DNA of 64,000 nucleotides from assembly GCF_001968815.1 (NCBI RefSeq), contig NZ_MIEQ01000070.1, positions 62,001 to 126,000 of the forward strand, written 5' to 3'. Positions within the stretch are counted from its first letter, which is position 1. Each line of letters starts with the position of its first letter. Positions 8,901 to 17,420 of the stretch are shown in pieces. The notes beneath the pieces are model-generated. The model saw only the letters and a list, made by a program, of their open reading frames with translations, made no database searches and was not told the DNA's origin. Source of the stretch: Motiliproteus sp. MSK22-1 (lineage in GTDB: Bacteria > Pseudomonadota > Gammaproteobacteria > Pseudomonadales > Balneatricaceae). The translations under genes were made by a program, and so were the position numbers.

Positions 8901-9499
8901 CCCTGCTAGCCGGAAACTCAGAGCCTGCCAAGCTCATTGTTCATAACATGAAAGGATTAGCGCCAGTAATTGCTGCACCAAAATTGCAGATTTCAGCAGT
9001 GGCCCTGAACCAGGCACTCTGTTCAGGTGATGATGTTGGGACCGATCTTGTTAATCACTTTGTAGATGACCTAAGGGAAGTCATAACAGGGCTTAGCTCT
9101 GTTTTTGGTGAGCGCAATAATAATCAGAAGGTTAAAGAAACGAATGGAGGTGCTGAGACAGGCAGTAGTGACGTATCCCATCATTCGCCTAGCCAGTCTA
9201 GTCATAAAACCAACGGGGATGATGCTATCGCAGTCGTTAATCGAGCTGAACTGATACCCCGGTTAAAAACTTTGAGGGAATATCTTGAGAGTGGCAGTTT
9301 GGATGCCGATAAGTGCCTGATACAGATAAAACCCCTAGTTGAAGGTTGCAGCATACCTCAATGGCAGCAACTCGTAGATACTGTTGATGCATTGGAGTAT
9401 CAAAAAGCTTTGGCTCATATTGATGCCTTAATAGGGTGGCTGGGTGTCAATGAAGCCGAAAACACAGACCAGGTTGGAACGACCAATGACATTGAATGA
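5966..9499 (+). CDS. TorS-analogous hybrid histidine kinase (CHASE-HisKA-HATPase-REC-REC-HPt)
   Basis: An 1177-residue inner-membrane phosphorelay kinase. In order: TM1 (about 8-27), a periplasmic CHASE-like sensor (about 40-260, with the pattern [19 protein letters not shown]), TM2 (about 282-302), dimerisation domain with H340 in [12 protein letters not shown]-binding domain with [15 protein letters not shown] and GGTGLGL, receivers with aspartates D633 and D779 (both in MD-x-QMPEMDG), a low-complexity linker, an HPt domain with H993 in VHNMKGLA, and an alpha-helical tail. There is no obvious HAMP domain, unlike E. coli TorS. The context (TorT-like protein upstream, receiver-GGDEF gene overlapping downstream) suggests a His-Asp-His-Asp relay ending on the cyclase. 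The start is the ATGA overlap with the small ORF. Confidence 0.88.
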   Translation: MTKRRVTVKVVCFMLALVASLYGVNQWGMNLKKQASDSWLEKAGNDTKQITDTSLYWLSLFHTQLRGLASLFYGSRNISEEEYLNAIELTEGVEMESVIPLTTLAFAIQQDPGNSLNSRFPVLFSTDVGGVVAVGNNLMAQQSTSAVVEAALRRPEAVAVGPMFFDQNGGRQITLAITAPNGGRQGVLLSVVNLTDFVMDLDTLHIPDGLVLRILERSNAEGSGLPVRNNSRAIIGSETAERGAVDTFYYPTRSGDAHWDYYWDVMPDYLGGVDTTLGSVVQVGGSALVFAVFSIVGFLSLQNIRVNRLVMERTIELAEASKVAERANQAKSNFLANMSHEIRTPMNAVVGMGHLLSQSQLTPQQREHLNNMQSSAQNLLGIIDDILDVSKIEAGKMSLELAPFNLEQVLEQLSNLLGVRAGQKGLEILFDVSPLVPTDLVGDALRLNQVLVNLVGNAIKFTEQGSILVAVQPQFKPTDKNLNLLFLVRDTGIGMNPKQVDEVFKAFSQADSSTTRRYGGTGLGLHISKQLVELMGGTLQVESVYGKGSQFSFNAVFPRQDKQHEPNVLPHKAQGNRVLVVDDNEISRMILRTHLESFGLEVTTVNSGVAALHELTRVADEDADQQYRMVFMDWQMPEMDGIEASLQIKGDPKLMNNVTIVMVTAFDREEVLQHADQVGLQAILTKPVNRSHLFDVVNGMLVEGEALRLEADPEDNSANASPKKQDLNGHVLLVEDNPINQYIAQTLLEGMGLDVEIANNGYEAVSAVENSDYDVVLMDLQMPEMDGFEATWQIRKKKTAEELPILAMTAHVMAEDRQKCLDVGMNGHFSKPVDPKKLRTILAQWLPVACGEVSRAPEMGFSETSAHKTKADKSRMSETGGVEEKGATDGQRSSIDDSVVVTDVAKASGLLDQKDSKPREEVSDATGRSSSVAGLPEAILGIDIQAGMDRLEGNAEIYLRVLDNFYREHQTTADDIKNTLLAGNSEPAKLIVHNMKGLAPVIAAPKLQISAVALNQALCSGDDVGTDLVNHFVDDLREVITGLSSVFGERNNNQKVKETNGGAETGSSDVSHHSPSQSSHKTNGDDAIAVVNRAELIPRLKTLREYLESGSLDADKCLIQIKPLVEGCSIPQWQQLVDTVDALEYQKALAHIDALIGWLGVNEAENTDQVGTTNDIE

Positions 9500-10433
9500 G
9501 CCGATGAGTGAAGGTGTGCCCAGGCAACGTATACTTATTGTAGATGACTCTATTACCACGATACGTTTGTTAGCCGATCTGTTATCCGATATGGCGGAAG
9601 TGTTTTTTGTAACGGATGGAAGAGAAGCGCTGAGCAAGGCTGAAGAAGTCTCTCCAGCGCTGATCTTGCTTGATGTGGAAATGCCAGAAATAAGTGGCTA
9701 TGAGGTGGGCAGGATGCTTAAGCAGAATCCGGTAACTGCTAATATCCCGTTTTTATTCATAACAGCCCGCAGCGACGGAGAAGATGAAGAAAAAGGTTTG
9801 AGACTCGGGGCCGTAGACTACATATCAAAACCTATCCTTCCTGCTGTTGTCTGTGCTCGCGTGCAGCTTCAACTAAAACTCCAGTACATGACTGAACAGT
9901 TGCGAAAAGCCAATGCCAACCTTCAGCAGTTGGCTAACCGGGATTCCTTGACGGATGTATTTAATCGTCGGCGCTTTATGGAGCTGGCAAATAGCTCATA
10001 TGCATTGAGCCGGCGCAGCTCGACCCCTCTTTCTCTTATAATGTTGGATGTCGATCATTTTAAGCAGATCAATGACAGTTACGGCCATGACAGTGGTGAC
10101 ATTACGTTGATCGAATTGGTTGCAGTTTGCAATGATGTACTTCGGGAGGTGGATGTTCTTGGCCGTATTGGTGGAGAAGAGTTTGCTATCCTGTTGCCTG
10201 ACACTGAACAGCATGGTGCTTATAGTGTTGCCGAACGATTGCGGAAAAAAATTGCGGATATCAGTATCTCTTATGAAGACCAACAGTTTGGTATTACTGT
10301 AAGTATGGGGATTGCTGAGCTAGGAGAGGAAGGGGACACTGTTCATCATCTGATGAAGCGTGCTGATGATGCGCTTTATCAGGCAAAGCGGGAAGGTCGA
10401 AACTCTGTTTCAGTTTGTGATGTCGAAGGGTAG
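9486..10433 (+). CDS. Receiver-GGDEF response regulator (diguanylate cyclase)
   Basis: Cytoplasmic response regulator making cyclic-di-GMP from GTP when phosphorylated. The receiver (about 14-125) has D63 as phosphoacceptor and K115. A coiled linker leads to the GGDEF domain with GGEEF at 229-233 and an intact product-inhibition site REVD at 220-223, five residues upstream as in PleD. The domain order resembles half of PleD or WspR. Its start overlaps the kinase gene: ATG 9486 follows GGAACG; ATG 9504 is a second possibility, and the frame is also open from ATG 9444. No DNA-binding domain is present, so this replaces the TorR-type output with a second messenger. It is the obvious phosphorylation target of the upstream hybrid kinase. 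Confidence 0.9.
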   Translation: MTLNEPMSEGVPRQRILIVDDSITTIRLLADLLSDMAEVFFVTDGREALSKAEEVSPALILLDVEMPEISGYEVGRMLKQNPVTANIPFLFITARSDGEDEEKGLRLGAVDYISKPILPAVVCARVQLQLKLQYMTEQLRKANANLQQLANRDSLTDVFNRRRFMELANSSYALSRRSSTPLSLIMLDVDHFKQINDSYGHDSGDITLIELVAVCNDVLREVDVLGRIGGEEFAILLPDTEQHGAYSVAERLRKKIADISISYEDQQFGITVSMGIAELGEEGDTVHHLMKRADDALYQAKREGRNSVSVCDVEG

Positions 10434-10472
10434 ATAAGCATCCAGTCAAATTAAGAAGGAGGGCGACCCGTC

Positions 10473-11939
10473 ATGATTTTTTCCAGGTCGCTTTTTATCG
10501 TTGTGCTTGCGCTGGCAGGAGCTGCCTGTAGCCTGACGCCCACTTCCTACAGTCGCCTGTCGGGATTAGATCGTGATGACTATTGCCGTACGCTTTTGTC
10601 AGAAATGCAGCAGCGTATTGATCAACAGGGAAGTCGACAGGCTCTTGGGCACCGTATTCATAGTTATCCTTATCTGAGATCAAATCGATTTCTCGCCAGT
10701 TTTAATTCTAAAAGCCTGACCGATAAACAAAAGGAGCAGTGGTACCGCCAACTGTTCGATTTGGGAAGCAGGGCAAGGCGTATTGAGCTGAATAATCTGT
10801 CCCGGCAATTTAGCCTGTTTGATCAACAGCAGATCGAAGTCTGCATAGAGGCATTGGCTCGGCAGGATCGAACTGCACAGGATTTCTTTTTATGGCTGGA
10901 TGATGAAGTCAAGGTGCCTGATAACTACCTTTATGGAATGAGAGTGCTGGGGTTGTTTCCCCTGACTCGGATACCGGTACTGAGGGCGCTGAAGATTGAA
11001 CAGGCCGAGGTAAAACAGAATTTTAACCAATATCAGATGGATGCTGCGCCCAGCGTTATCTACCGCCCTCCAGCGCGGCCCAGGTTAAGCAGAAAAGAAG
11101 TTAGCCTTATTCTCCGTGACGGGGCTCAGTCCAACGCACTGAATATTCCGGTAGTGAGTGCTCCACAATTGGACACGCTCTTTAAGAATTTTGCGCCTGC
11201 GTGGAAAGTCTTTACTAATGATCGTGCTGACAGAGTTGGGCAGATTGTGTCCAGTCAGAACGCCGTCATGGTAGACACAAGTAACCCGGTCAGCTATCAG
11301 TATCCATCCTATACTCGTTTTTACGGGGAGCTGCTTCTGCAACTCAACTATATGATCTGGTTTCCTGCCCGTTCAGCCGAAAGTTCCTGGGATCTTCACG
11401 CTGGGAAGCTGGACGGTCTGATCTGGCGAGTAACACTGAATACTGATGGCTCTGTACTCGCTTATGACAGCATCCACTCTTGTGGTTGTTACCACAAGCT
11501 GTATCCCGTTTCTGCGAGAACAAAAGATGCCTACGGCGAGGACCTTGGTGAGTGGGATGAAGAGCTTCCTCTTATCTTGACAGAGGGGATGCCGGAACAT
11601 CCTGTTAATCGTATTTTGATTCAGGTTCAGGCTGCCAACCATTACATAATAGGAGTCAGCCGTTTCAAGCAGCAGACGGAAGCGGTCGAATATCAGATGC
11701 TGCCATATCTGCAGTTAACCCAGTTGAAGGACCGAAACCGGCCTGGGAGATCAAGCAGCCTGTTCGATGCTAAAGGATTAGTTCCTGACTCAGCCAGACC
11801 GGAGCGCTATTTACTGTGGCCAATGGGGGTGGAAGCAGCAGGCTCGATGCGTTTGTGGGGAAATCACGCGGTGAGTCTCACAGGCGTTCGCCATTTTGAT
11901 GATCCACAGATATTGGAGCTGTTTTTTAATCACAATTGA
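10473..11939 (+). CDS. Uncharacterised lipoprotein with HxCxCxH motif
   Basis: A 488-residue protein with a lipoprotein signal: charged start, hydrophobic run, lipobox LAGAAC with Cys19, so it should be exported and lipidated. AAGGAGG precedes the ATG. I recognise no catalytic domain. A striking feature is SIHSCGCYHKLYP, placing H335, C337, C339 and H341 in a compact possible metal site, in a region that alternates strands and aromatic residues (WRVTLNTDGSVLAYDSIH). A second feature is the C-terminal WPMGVEAAGSMRLWGNHAV. It starts 39 bases after the cyclase stop on the same strand, so it may be the last gene of the signalling operon, but the link is only positional. Function unknown. Confidence 0.6.
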   Translation: MIFSRSLFIVVLALAGAACSLTPTSYSRLSGLDRDDYCRTLLSEMQQRIDQQGSRQALGHRIHSYPYLRSNRFLASFNSKSLTDKQKEQWYRQLFDLGSRARRIELNNLSRQFSLFDQQQIEVCIEALARQDRTAQDFFLWLDDEVKVPDNYLYGMRVLGLFPLTRIPVLRALKIEQAEVKQNFNQYQMDAAPSVIYRPPARPRLSRKEVSLILRDGAQSNALNIPVVSAPQLDTLFKNFAPAWKVFTNDRADRVGQIVSSQNAVMVDTSNPVSYQYPSYTRFYGELLLQLNYMIWFPARSAESSWDLHAGKLDGLIWRVTLNTDGSVLAYDSIHSCGCYHKLYPVSARTKDAYGEDLGEWDEELPLILTEGMPEHPVNRILIQVQAANHYIIGVSRFKQQTEAVEYQMLPYLQLTQLKDRNRPGRSSSLFDAKGLVPDSARPERYLLWPMGVEAAGSMRLWGNHAVSLTGVRHFDDPQILELFFNHN

Positions 11940-12097
11940 TTGTTGCCATAAGTCGTTAACAGGCTGCAATACTTTCGGGATTCAAAAATGGATCTGGAAC
12001 TGGCTGCTTGGCGAAAAGCGGTGGGTCGTATAAAGTGCAGCCCAGTAAACAGGCTCCGCTATAAACAGATATTGCATTTTTCACAGGTGATTTGAGA

Positions 12098-12865
12098 GTG
12101 AGTGAAAATAAGATTGCTTTTGTTGCAGGTAAGTCAGCCTCTGCCCAGGGGGCACTGGATATCCTCAGCAGAATCTACCCTCATGTTGAGCCGGATGAGG
12201 CCGATGTTATTATCGCCTTGGGTGGTGACGGTTTTATGCTGCGGACCTTACACCGGTACTTAAAGTTGAAAAAACCGGTGTATGGAATGAATCGTGGCTC
12301 CGTCGGCTTTCTGATGAATGAATTCAGGGCTGATGACCTGATGGAGCGTTTGACCAGAGCGGAGGCCATTGAGTTGCATCCGTTACGAATGGAGGCTATC
12401 TGTAGTCGTGGTGAAAAGCACCATTCTTTGGCTTTTAATGAGGTTTCATTGTTTCGGGAAACCGGGCAGGCTGCACACATAAGAGTCAGTATAGATGGGG
12501 TTGAGAGGATTGAAGAGATGGTGTGTGATGGCGTCCTGGTAGCAACCACCGCTGGAAGTACCGCTTATAATATGTCTGCTTATGGACCAATATTACCGCT
12601 GGGTAGTGGGGTTCTGGCGCTGACGGCAATCAGCGCTTACCGCCCTCGCCGTTGGCGGGGAGCCATTTTGCCGCATCAGGCCACGGTCGAAATGGAAGTG
12701 TTGGACCCGGTAAAGCGCCCTGTTGGAGCGTCTGCTGATTCTACAGAGATTCGCGATGTCCTGCGGGTAAAGGTTTTTGAAGATCGGAGCCTTTGGAGTA
12801 CGGTACTGTATGACCCCGAGCACAATCTTGATGAACGCATTCTGCGTGAGCAGTTTGCCAACTGA
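12098..12865 (+). CDS. nadK: NAD kinase (short form)
   Basis: Phosphorylates NAD to NADP in the cytoplasm. Motifs: the diphosphate-binding GGDGFML after IIALG, NEVSL, and [15 protein letters not shown], all standard for NadK. I chose GTG at 12098 because AGGTGA lies 7 bases upstream; the TTG six bases earlier would overlap that site. The resulting 255 residues are shorter than the roughly 290 of enteric NadK. The ending block [13 protein letters not shown] resembles the compact NAD kinases of alphaproteobacteria and some marine gammaproteobacteria. It stands alone, 37 bases before a PqiA-like gene. Confidence 0.9.
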   Translation: MSENKIAFVAGKSASAQGALDILSRIYPHVEPDEADVIIALGGDGFMLRTLHRYLKLKKPVYGMNRGSVGFLMNEFRADDLMERLTRAEAIELHPLRMEAICSRGEKHHSLAFNEVSLFRETGQAAHIRVSIDGVERIEEMVCDGVLVATTAGSTAYNMSAYGPILPLGSGVLALTAISAYRPRRWRGAILPHQATVEMEVLDPVKRPVGASADSTEIRDVLRVKVFEDRSLWSTVLYDPEHNLDERILREQFAN

Positions 12866-12902
12866 TCACATTAAGTATGACTTTTCTGGATGACTAATCC
12901 AT

Positions 12903-13388
12903 ATGAATAGAACTCAACGGTTATTCCTACAGGCAATGTTAGTACTGGCATTGTTGTTATTTGTTGTTGGAGTCATTTCCCCTATAGTCACCATAGAAAA
13001 GTTTTACCTTGTTGAAAACACCTTCTCGATTTTCTCCGGTGTAGTTCAGCTTTTTCTTGAACAGCGCTATTTTCTGTTCTTGTTGATCTCCGTGTTCAGC
13101 TTGATATTACCTGTCCTGAAACTTGGCGTGCTATTTCAAATTCTGGAAAATCCACAGCATGAGGGTTCAAACCGCCATCGCTACCTTCGTTGGATGCATT
13201 TATATGGAAAATGGTCAATGCTGGATGTTTTTGTTGTGGCAATATTAGTGGTTTCCGTAAAGCTGGGTGCTATTGCGAACGTAGAAATGCACTATGGCTT
13301 ATATGCATTTGCGCTGTCTGTGTTATTAACCATGGTTATTACTGCAAGGGTGGTGGCTGTGACAAAAGAGGAATCAACTAAAGTCTGA
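12903..13388 (+). CDS. PqiA-like integral membrane protein
   Basis: A 161-residue inner-membrane protein with four hydrophobic segments (about 8-28, 55-80, 103-122 and 130-152). The cytoplasmic loop between helices 2 and 3, with RHRYLRWMHLYGKWSMLDVFVV, carries the paraquat-inducible protein A signature (H-x-x-G-K-W-S-M-L-D-V-F). Full PqiA has two such modules; this is a single-domain version, here without PqiB/MCE partners. PqiA-type proteins belong to lipid-transport systems between membranes, but the role of single-module forms is not established. It probably shares a transcript with the upstream nadK. Confidence 0.8.
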   Translation: MNRTQRLFLQAMLVLALLLFVVGVISPIVTIEKFYLVENTFSIFSGVVQLFLEQRYFLFLLISVFSLILPVLKLGVLFQILENPQHEGSNRHRYLRWMHLYGKWSMLDVFVVAILVVSVKLGAIANVEMHYGLYAFALSVLLTMVITARVVAVTKEESTKV

Positions 13389-13475
13389 GAGCTGATCCCA
13401 TCACAAACAACTCAAGTGATTTAGCAATGACCAGTCCAGCTGTCGTTTTTCAGCTATGAGGGCTTGGCTGGCTCC

Positions 13476-13841
13476 TTAGTTAAGAAGGAACCAGCTATAT
13501 CCGTATTTGGTCGCAACAAAAGCAATAATAACCTGGCCTGCCTTAATAAATGTGCCCAGGGCTCCTGCGCCATTCTCCAAATGCTCTGTGGTCTCGTCAG
13601 AGGCGTTCTTTAATACCCGGGCGGTGATATAACTTCGCAGTATAAAGGCTGGGAGGTCCAGAAAAATCGCCGCTAGAGCGGCACCGACCGTAAAGAACGC
13701 AAAGACCTTGTAGGATAGAAGAGCTTCGAATCCTGCAAAAGAAAGCTGGAAATACAGAGCAGTGAACAGCACGACAACCGTTGCTAGCCAGCTGATATTG
13801 GTTTTGCCGGAATGCTTATATGGCTCTTTGGCACTTTGCAT
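13476..13841 (-). CDS. Small hypothetical membrane protein
   Basis: A 121-residue protein with three hydrophobic segments (about 17-37, 43-70 and 98-117), a charged connector (KNASDETTEHLENG) and a short polar N-terminus. AGGGT lies about 9 bases before the ATG. No family is recognised. It is convergent with the PqiA-like gene, 87 bases apart, and its own upstream region (13842-14089) has no gene. Coding status rests on the clean start, the regular membrane-protein composition and the absence of a competing ORF. Function unknown. Confidence 0.55.
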   Translation of the reverse strand: MQSAKEPYKHSGKTNISWLATVVVLFTALYFQLSFAGFEALLSYKVFAFFTVGAALAAIFLDLPAFILRSYITARVLKNASDETTEHLENGAGALGTFIKAGQVIIAFVATKYGYSWFLLN

Positions 13842-14089
13842 GTATCTATACCCTAAACAATCGCGAGTGTTTGTATCGTCGCCTATTATTCACGGGCTTT
13901 GCTGTGGGTCAATAGACAGGGATGAATACCAGAAGGAAAACTGAATTAGAAGACAGCAAATTTATCAAACCAGCCGGTCCTTTAAGATGTGCCTTGTGAA
14001 CCGCTGTAAATACAAAAAACTGCAGTTATTGAATCACAACGGATGGTGAACGATGTCATTATTGACAAAAAAATCTCATTGATAATAAT

Positions 14090-14127
14090 CCCTCTCATAA
14101 ACTGAGGCTGTGCGGCTTATGAGAGGG
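14090..14127 (-). terminator. Hairpin terminator after the chemoreceptor gene
   Basis: Perfect 11-bp inverted repeat CCCTCTCATAA (14090-14100)/TTATGAGAGGG (14117-14127), starting 8 bases beyond the chemoreceptor stop codon. The following minus-strand sequence ATTATTATC is only weakly T-rich. Confidence 0.6.
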
Positions 14128-14135
14128 TGAGGGCT

Positions 14136-16016
14136 TTAAACTTTAAACTGTGATAGCGATTTGTCCTGCTTGTGTGTCAGTTCCACCATATTTTCACAAA
14201 GTGAAGATTGTGCGTGGGCACTATGAGAAACAGATTGACTGATATCGCGAATATTCGTGGTATTTCGATTGATCTCTTTTGTGGTTGCGCTTTGTTGTTC
14301 GGCAGCGGTGGCTATCTGTAATGACATTTCATTGATTTCTCGAATATTGGTACGAATCTTCGCCAACGCCTGGTCTGCCTCAGCCGCAACCTGGTTTGTT
14401 TCGCTGGCTGTTTCACGACTTTGATTAATAGTTTGTTCCGCTTTGCGGACGCCATTTTGCAGTTGCTCGATCATGCGCTGAATTTCTTCAGTTGATTCCT
14501 GAGTCCGGGATGCAAGAGCGCGGACCTCATCGGCAACTACAGCAAATCCTCTACCTTGTTCCCCGGCTCTGGCTGCCTCAATTGCGGCATTGAGCGCCAG
14601 TAGATTTGTTTGCTCGGCAATACCGGTGATGACGGTGAGTATTGACTCAATATTGTTACTGTATTCCGCCAACTCATTGACTGTAGTTACTGCGGTATCC
14701 ATATCCGATGACAGTTTTTCAATGGATGATGTGGTCCTGGATACCACCTGCGCACCCTGATCTGCAGCTGCATCTGCTATACGGGCTGACTCGGCTGCCT
14801 GCTGGGCATTTTCAGCGACATTGTGGGCAGTAGACTCCATTTCATTCATGGCCGTTGCCAGTTGATCAAGCTCGTGGAGCTGTTGTTGAAGGCTGGCCGC
14901 AGAAGCCGCCGCTGAATCCGAAGTTTGGGCCGTGTTACTTCGAATGTCTCGGGATACTGCTTTAATGTCAGTGATCAGCGTTTGCAGGTAAGTTAAAAAC
15001 TCATTGAAGTCGGCTGATGCCTGACCAAATTCGTCTTTTGAACTTGAGTCAAGACGCTTAGTCAGGTCTCCGTCTCCACTGTTTATTTCAAAAAGAGAGC
15101 CACGAAGCTGTTTCAATGGCAATAATAGGCGCCCCATGGTCGCGTAGATAATAGCGGAGCATATCAGAGCGCTGATAATCGCCCCGATGATGGCATTGAG
15201 ACCAAAAGCATTTGCTTCGGCCATTACCTTATTCTTTTTCAGGACAACGCCGATTAACCATTCGCTGCCGAAGAGGTTTTCTAATGGCCGATAGGCGGTC
15301 AGCACTTTTTTTCCATCCACTTTTAGTTCCTGAAGCTCACTATTAAGCTGAGGGCTTACTCCTTCAAACAGGCTATTTAATTGCTTACCGTTTAATTTGG
15401 CATTTGGGTGGCTGATTATATTGCCATCAGCGTTAAGTAAAAATGCATAACCCGTATTGTTGAAGTTCAGTGTATTGACCGCATCAGATACGGTTTTTAG
15501 ACTGAGATCACCACCAAAGGCCCCTTTAAATGAGCTTTTATCATAGATATTGGCTACCGCTGATATCAAAATTTCATTAGTTGCTGCATCTGCATAAGGA
15601 TCTGTAAGTACCGCTCTTTTGTGGGATCTGGCATAGGGGTACCAAGGGCGTTTTCGTGCATCCCAGTTTTCAGGGTTCCAGCTTGGATCATTGGTTATTC
15701 TGTTTCCATCGGTATCCAGTCCTCCAAAAATCAGAAGGAATTCCTTTTTCAATATCGGGGCATCAAACGTTCGCTGGATAGTCTCAGCGCTGTAATTGGC
15801 TGCTATTGATTCAGCCATAATATCGATTAATGCTAATTTTCCATTCAGCCAGTTGGTGATTTGATGAGATAACACAACTGAGGCTTCATCAATACTATTC
15901 TGTGTTTTTTCATAGAGGGCATCACGTACTGAGTGATATTGAATCCAGGAGAAAGTAGTAAATGCGAGGATTACAATGGCAGAGGCAACCAAAGCAATTT
16001 TTTGTGATACCTTCAT
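14136..16016 (-). CDS. Methyl-accepting chemotaxis protein with dCache-type sensor
   Basis: Inner-membrane chemoreceptor that passes ligand binding to CheW/CheA. Using the ATG at 16016 (GGAG eight bases upstream) gives 626 residues; the frame is open 16 codons further to a TTG. Domains: TM1 (about 5-25), periplasmic Cache region (about 35-270, including [15 protein letters not shown] and GAFGGDLSL, typical of amino-acid-binding dCache sensors), TM2 (about 275-300), HAMP, and a signalling domain with the conserved hairpin tip [20 protein letters not shown]. There is no C-terminal CheR-binding pentapeptide; it ends LSQFKV. It is monocistronic with a terminator. The ligand cannot be read from sequence, though the Cache motif favours small amino acids or organic acids. 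Confidence 0.9.
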   Translation of the reverse strand: MKVSQKIALVASAIVILAFTTFSWIQYHSVRDALYEKTQNSIDEASVVLSHQITNWLNGKLALIDIMAESIAANYSAETIQRTFDAPILKKEFLLIFGGLDTDGNRITNDPSWNPENWDARKRPWYPYARSHKRAVLTDPYADAATNEILISAVANIYDKSSFKGAFGGDLSLKTVSDAVNTLNFNNTGYAFLLNADGNIISHPNAKLNGKQLNSLFEGVSPQLNSELQELKVDGKKVLTAYRPLENLFGSEWLIGVVLKKNKVMAEANAFGLNAIIGAIISALICSAIIYATMGRLLLPLKQLRGSLFEINSGDGDLTKRLDSSSKDEFGQASADFNEFLTYLQTLITDIKAVSRDIRSNTAQTSDSAAASAASLQQQLHELDQLATAMNEMESTAHNVAENAQQAAESARIADAAADQGAQVVSRTTSSIEKLSSDMDTAVTTVNELAEYSNNIESILTVITGIAEQTNLLALNAAIEAARAGEQGRGFAVVADEVRALASRTQESTEEIQRMIEQLQNGVRKAEQTINQSRETASETNQVAAEADQALAKIRTNIREINEMSLQIATAAEQQSATTKEINRNTTNIRDISQSVSHSAHAQSSLCENMVELTHKQDKSLSQFKV

Positions 16017-16369
16017 AAAGGTGGCTCCAATAAGAGGCAAATTGAAACAGTCCTTGGTACACAATCGCCACTGGTGATATTTCTCAATTTATACTTATGC
16101 ATATAATAGCAGACAGGTGGCTTAAGTCCTTCTAACTGCACAACTAAGTGCAGTTTCCCCTAACTTAAAGTGACTTGTAACTGTGGCGGGAGTGCTGTAA
16201 GGTAATTGCTGTGTAAATGGTTGCGCGATTTGTGTTTTTGTAGACGTTTCCTTCGAATAACCTCTGCTCCAACTCTCTTGCCTTCGCCTGCTACATGTAA
16301 AATCGGGCCGACATCGGAGATGCTATAGCTCCTCGGCTCTCTAATTACTTTTTATGAGAAATAAAGAAT
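16017..16369. other. 353-bp divergent intergenic region
   Basis: Lies between the divergently oriented chemoreceptor and cold-shock genes and should hold both promoters. An AT-rich patch with TATAAT on the plus strand (16102-16107) is visible but has no good partner -35 box. No gene seen. A cold-shock mRNA leader may occupy the right half. Confidence 0.4.
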
Positions 16370-16579
16370 ATGTCCGACAAGCAGACTGGAACAGTTAAGT
16401 GGTTCAACGATGAAAAAGGTTATGGTTTCATCGAGCGGGAAAACGGAAAAGACCTGTTTGTACACTTCCGTTCTATTCTCGGTGAAGGCCGCAAAACTCT
16501 TCACGACGGCCAGTCCGTTAGTTTCGTTGAAGTAGAAGGCCAGAAAGGCCCTCAAGCTGATCAAGTAGAAGCTCTGTAA
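16370..16579 (+). CDS. Cold-shock protein (CspA family)
   Basis: A 69-residue single cold-shock domain that binds single-stranded RNA/DNA. RNP1 appears as KGYGFIE and RNP2 as LFVHF, with the usual TGTVKWFN start. No strong Shine-Dalgarno sequence is seen (AAAGAA region), which is common for regulated csp mRNAs with structured leaders. It is monocistronic, followed by a terminator at 16649. Whether it is cold-induced or constitutive cannot be told from the sequence. Confidence 0.95.
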   Translation: MSDKQTGTVKWFNDEKGYGFIERENGKDLFVHFRSILGEGRKTLHDGQSVSFVEVEGQKGPQADQVEAL

Positions 16580-16648
16580 GTTAGCTCTACCCAGCATACT
16601 GCGATAAAGCAGGCCTGAGCCCGGCTTAGAGTTCAGGTTTGTCTTTGC

Positions 16649-16699
16649 AGAGGGATCCTGATGACAGGTTCCCTCTCGTATTCATTTGTCGTTTTTTTT
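16649..16699 (+). terminator. Terminator after the cold-shock gene
   Basis: Inverted repeat AGAGGGATCC (16649-16658)/GGTTCCCTCT (16667-16676), one mismatch, followed 14 bases later by a run of nine T. The gap before the T-run makes it an imperfect intrinsic terminator. Confidence 0.5.
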
Positions 16700-17420
16700 T
16701 GACGACGAGTGCCTTATCCGCTCTCTATTCCTGGCAAATTGTTCGTTTGTTTTCCTATATTAGACTCATATCGCATGGCTGTTTGTCGGCCTGCATGCCT
16801 GCTGTTACTCCAGCTCTGGGGTAATAGAGTTTGTCTGCGTGGCGCTTCTCGCTTGCTTTGATGCTTTGAATGTCATGGCATTTTGATAATTTCTTTCTGC
16901 AGCCCATATTTATGCTCAATCCCACCATCTCGAGGAGAGGACAGTCATATGGGCTGGCCGTTTTGATCTTGCGGATGTACCAGATTGACGTCGATAAATT
17001 TGATCCGTTCAAAGGGATCTCAAAAACCCTATTAGTCTTTAGTTTAAGTTGTGGGTGCAGCAGGGGTGTCAAATCGATATTAGAGGTGCTGCCAAACAGT
17101 ACCCGGAATTGATCTGATCAGGAAAATCAACGCTGAAACTCTTCATTCTGATTGGGAGTTATCTAAAAATATCAATATAATACAAATGGATAGGGAGTAT
17201 CATTGTGGTGCTTGTGAGTTGTTTCAATTGTAGAACGGGCACCTTGGGTATAAGCTATATTCATCGTATAAATAGCAAACATAATTGCCATTTATTTCAA
17301 TTATGAAAAACTAATCTCTAGTATAGGTAGCAGCTCCATAAGAAAGCGCTCAGAAAAGTTTCATCACCAACACAGAGTGCCGGGACAACAAAAACCTGAT
17401 TAGAGATGTGAGGATTCAAC
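16700..17420 (+). other. 720-bp gene-free region upstream of aceA
   Basis: No convincing gene; short ORFs on both strands have no recognisable family. It holds a perfect but widely spaced 10-bp inverted repeat CAGCCCATAT (16900-16909)/ATATGGGCTG (16947-16956), and the likely aceA promoter. The last 230 bases probably form a long aceA mRNA leader that includes an A-rich ACAACAAAAACC stretch shortly before the start. Confidence 0.5.
17152..17181 (+). promoter_or_regulatory. Candidate sigma-70 promoter of aceA
   Basis: TTGGGA (17152-17157), 18-base spacer, perfect TATAAT (17176-17181). It predicts a transcript start near 17188 and a leader of about 230 bases before aceA. It is a consensus match only. 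Confidence 0.45.

Noticed and set aside
12092-12097. TTG start for nadK
   Set aside because: It would leave one base after the AGGTGA ribosome-binding site; GTG at 12098 has proper spacing.
16755-17112. ORFs of 80-105 codons on both strands upstream of aceA
   Set aside because: Mutually overlapping, atypical composition, no family or start signal; considered non-coding.
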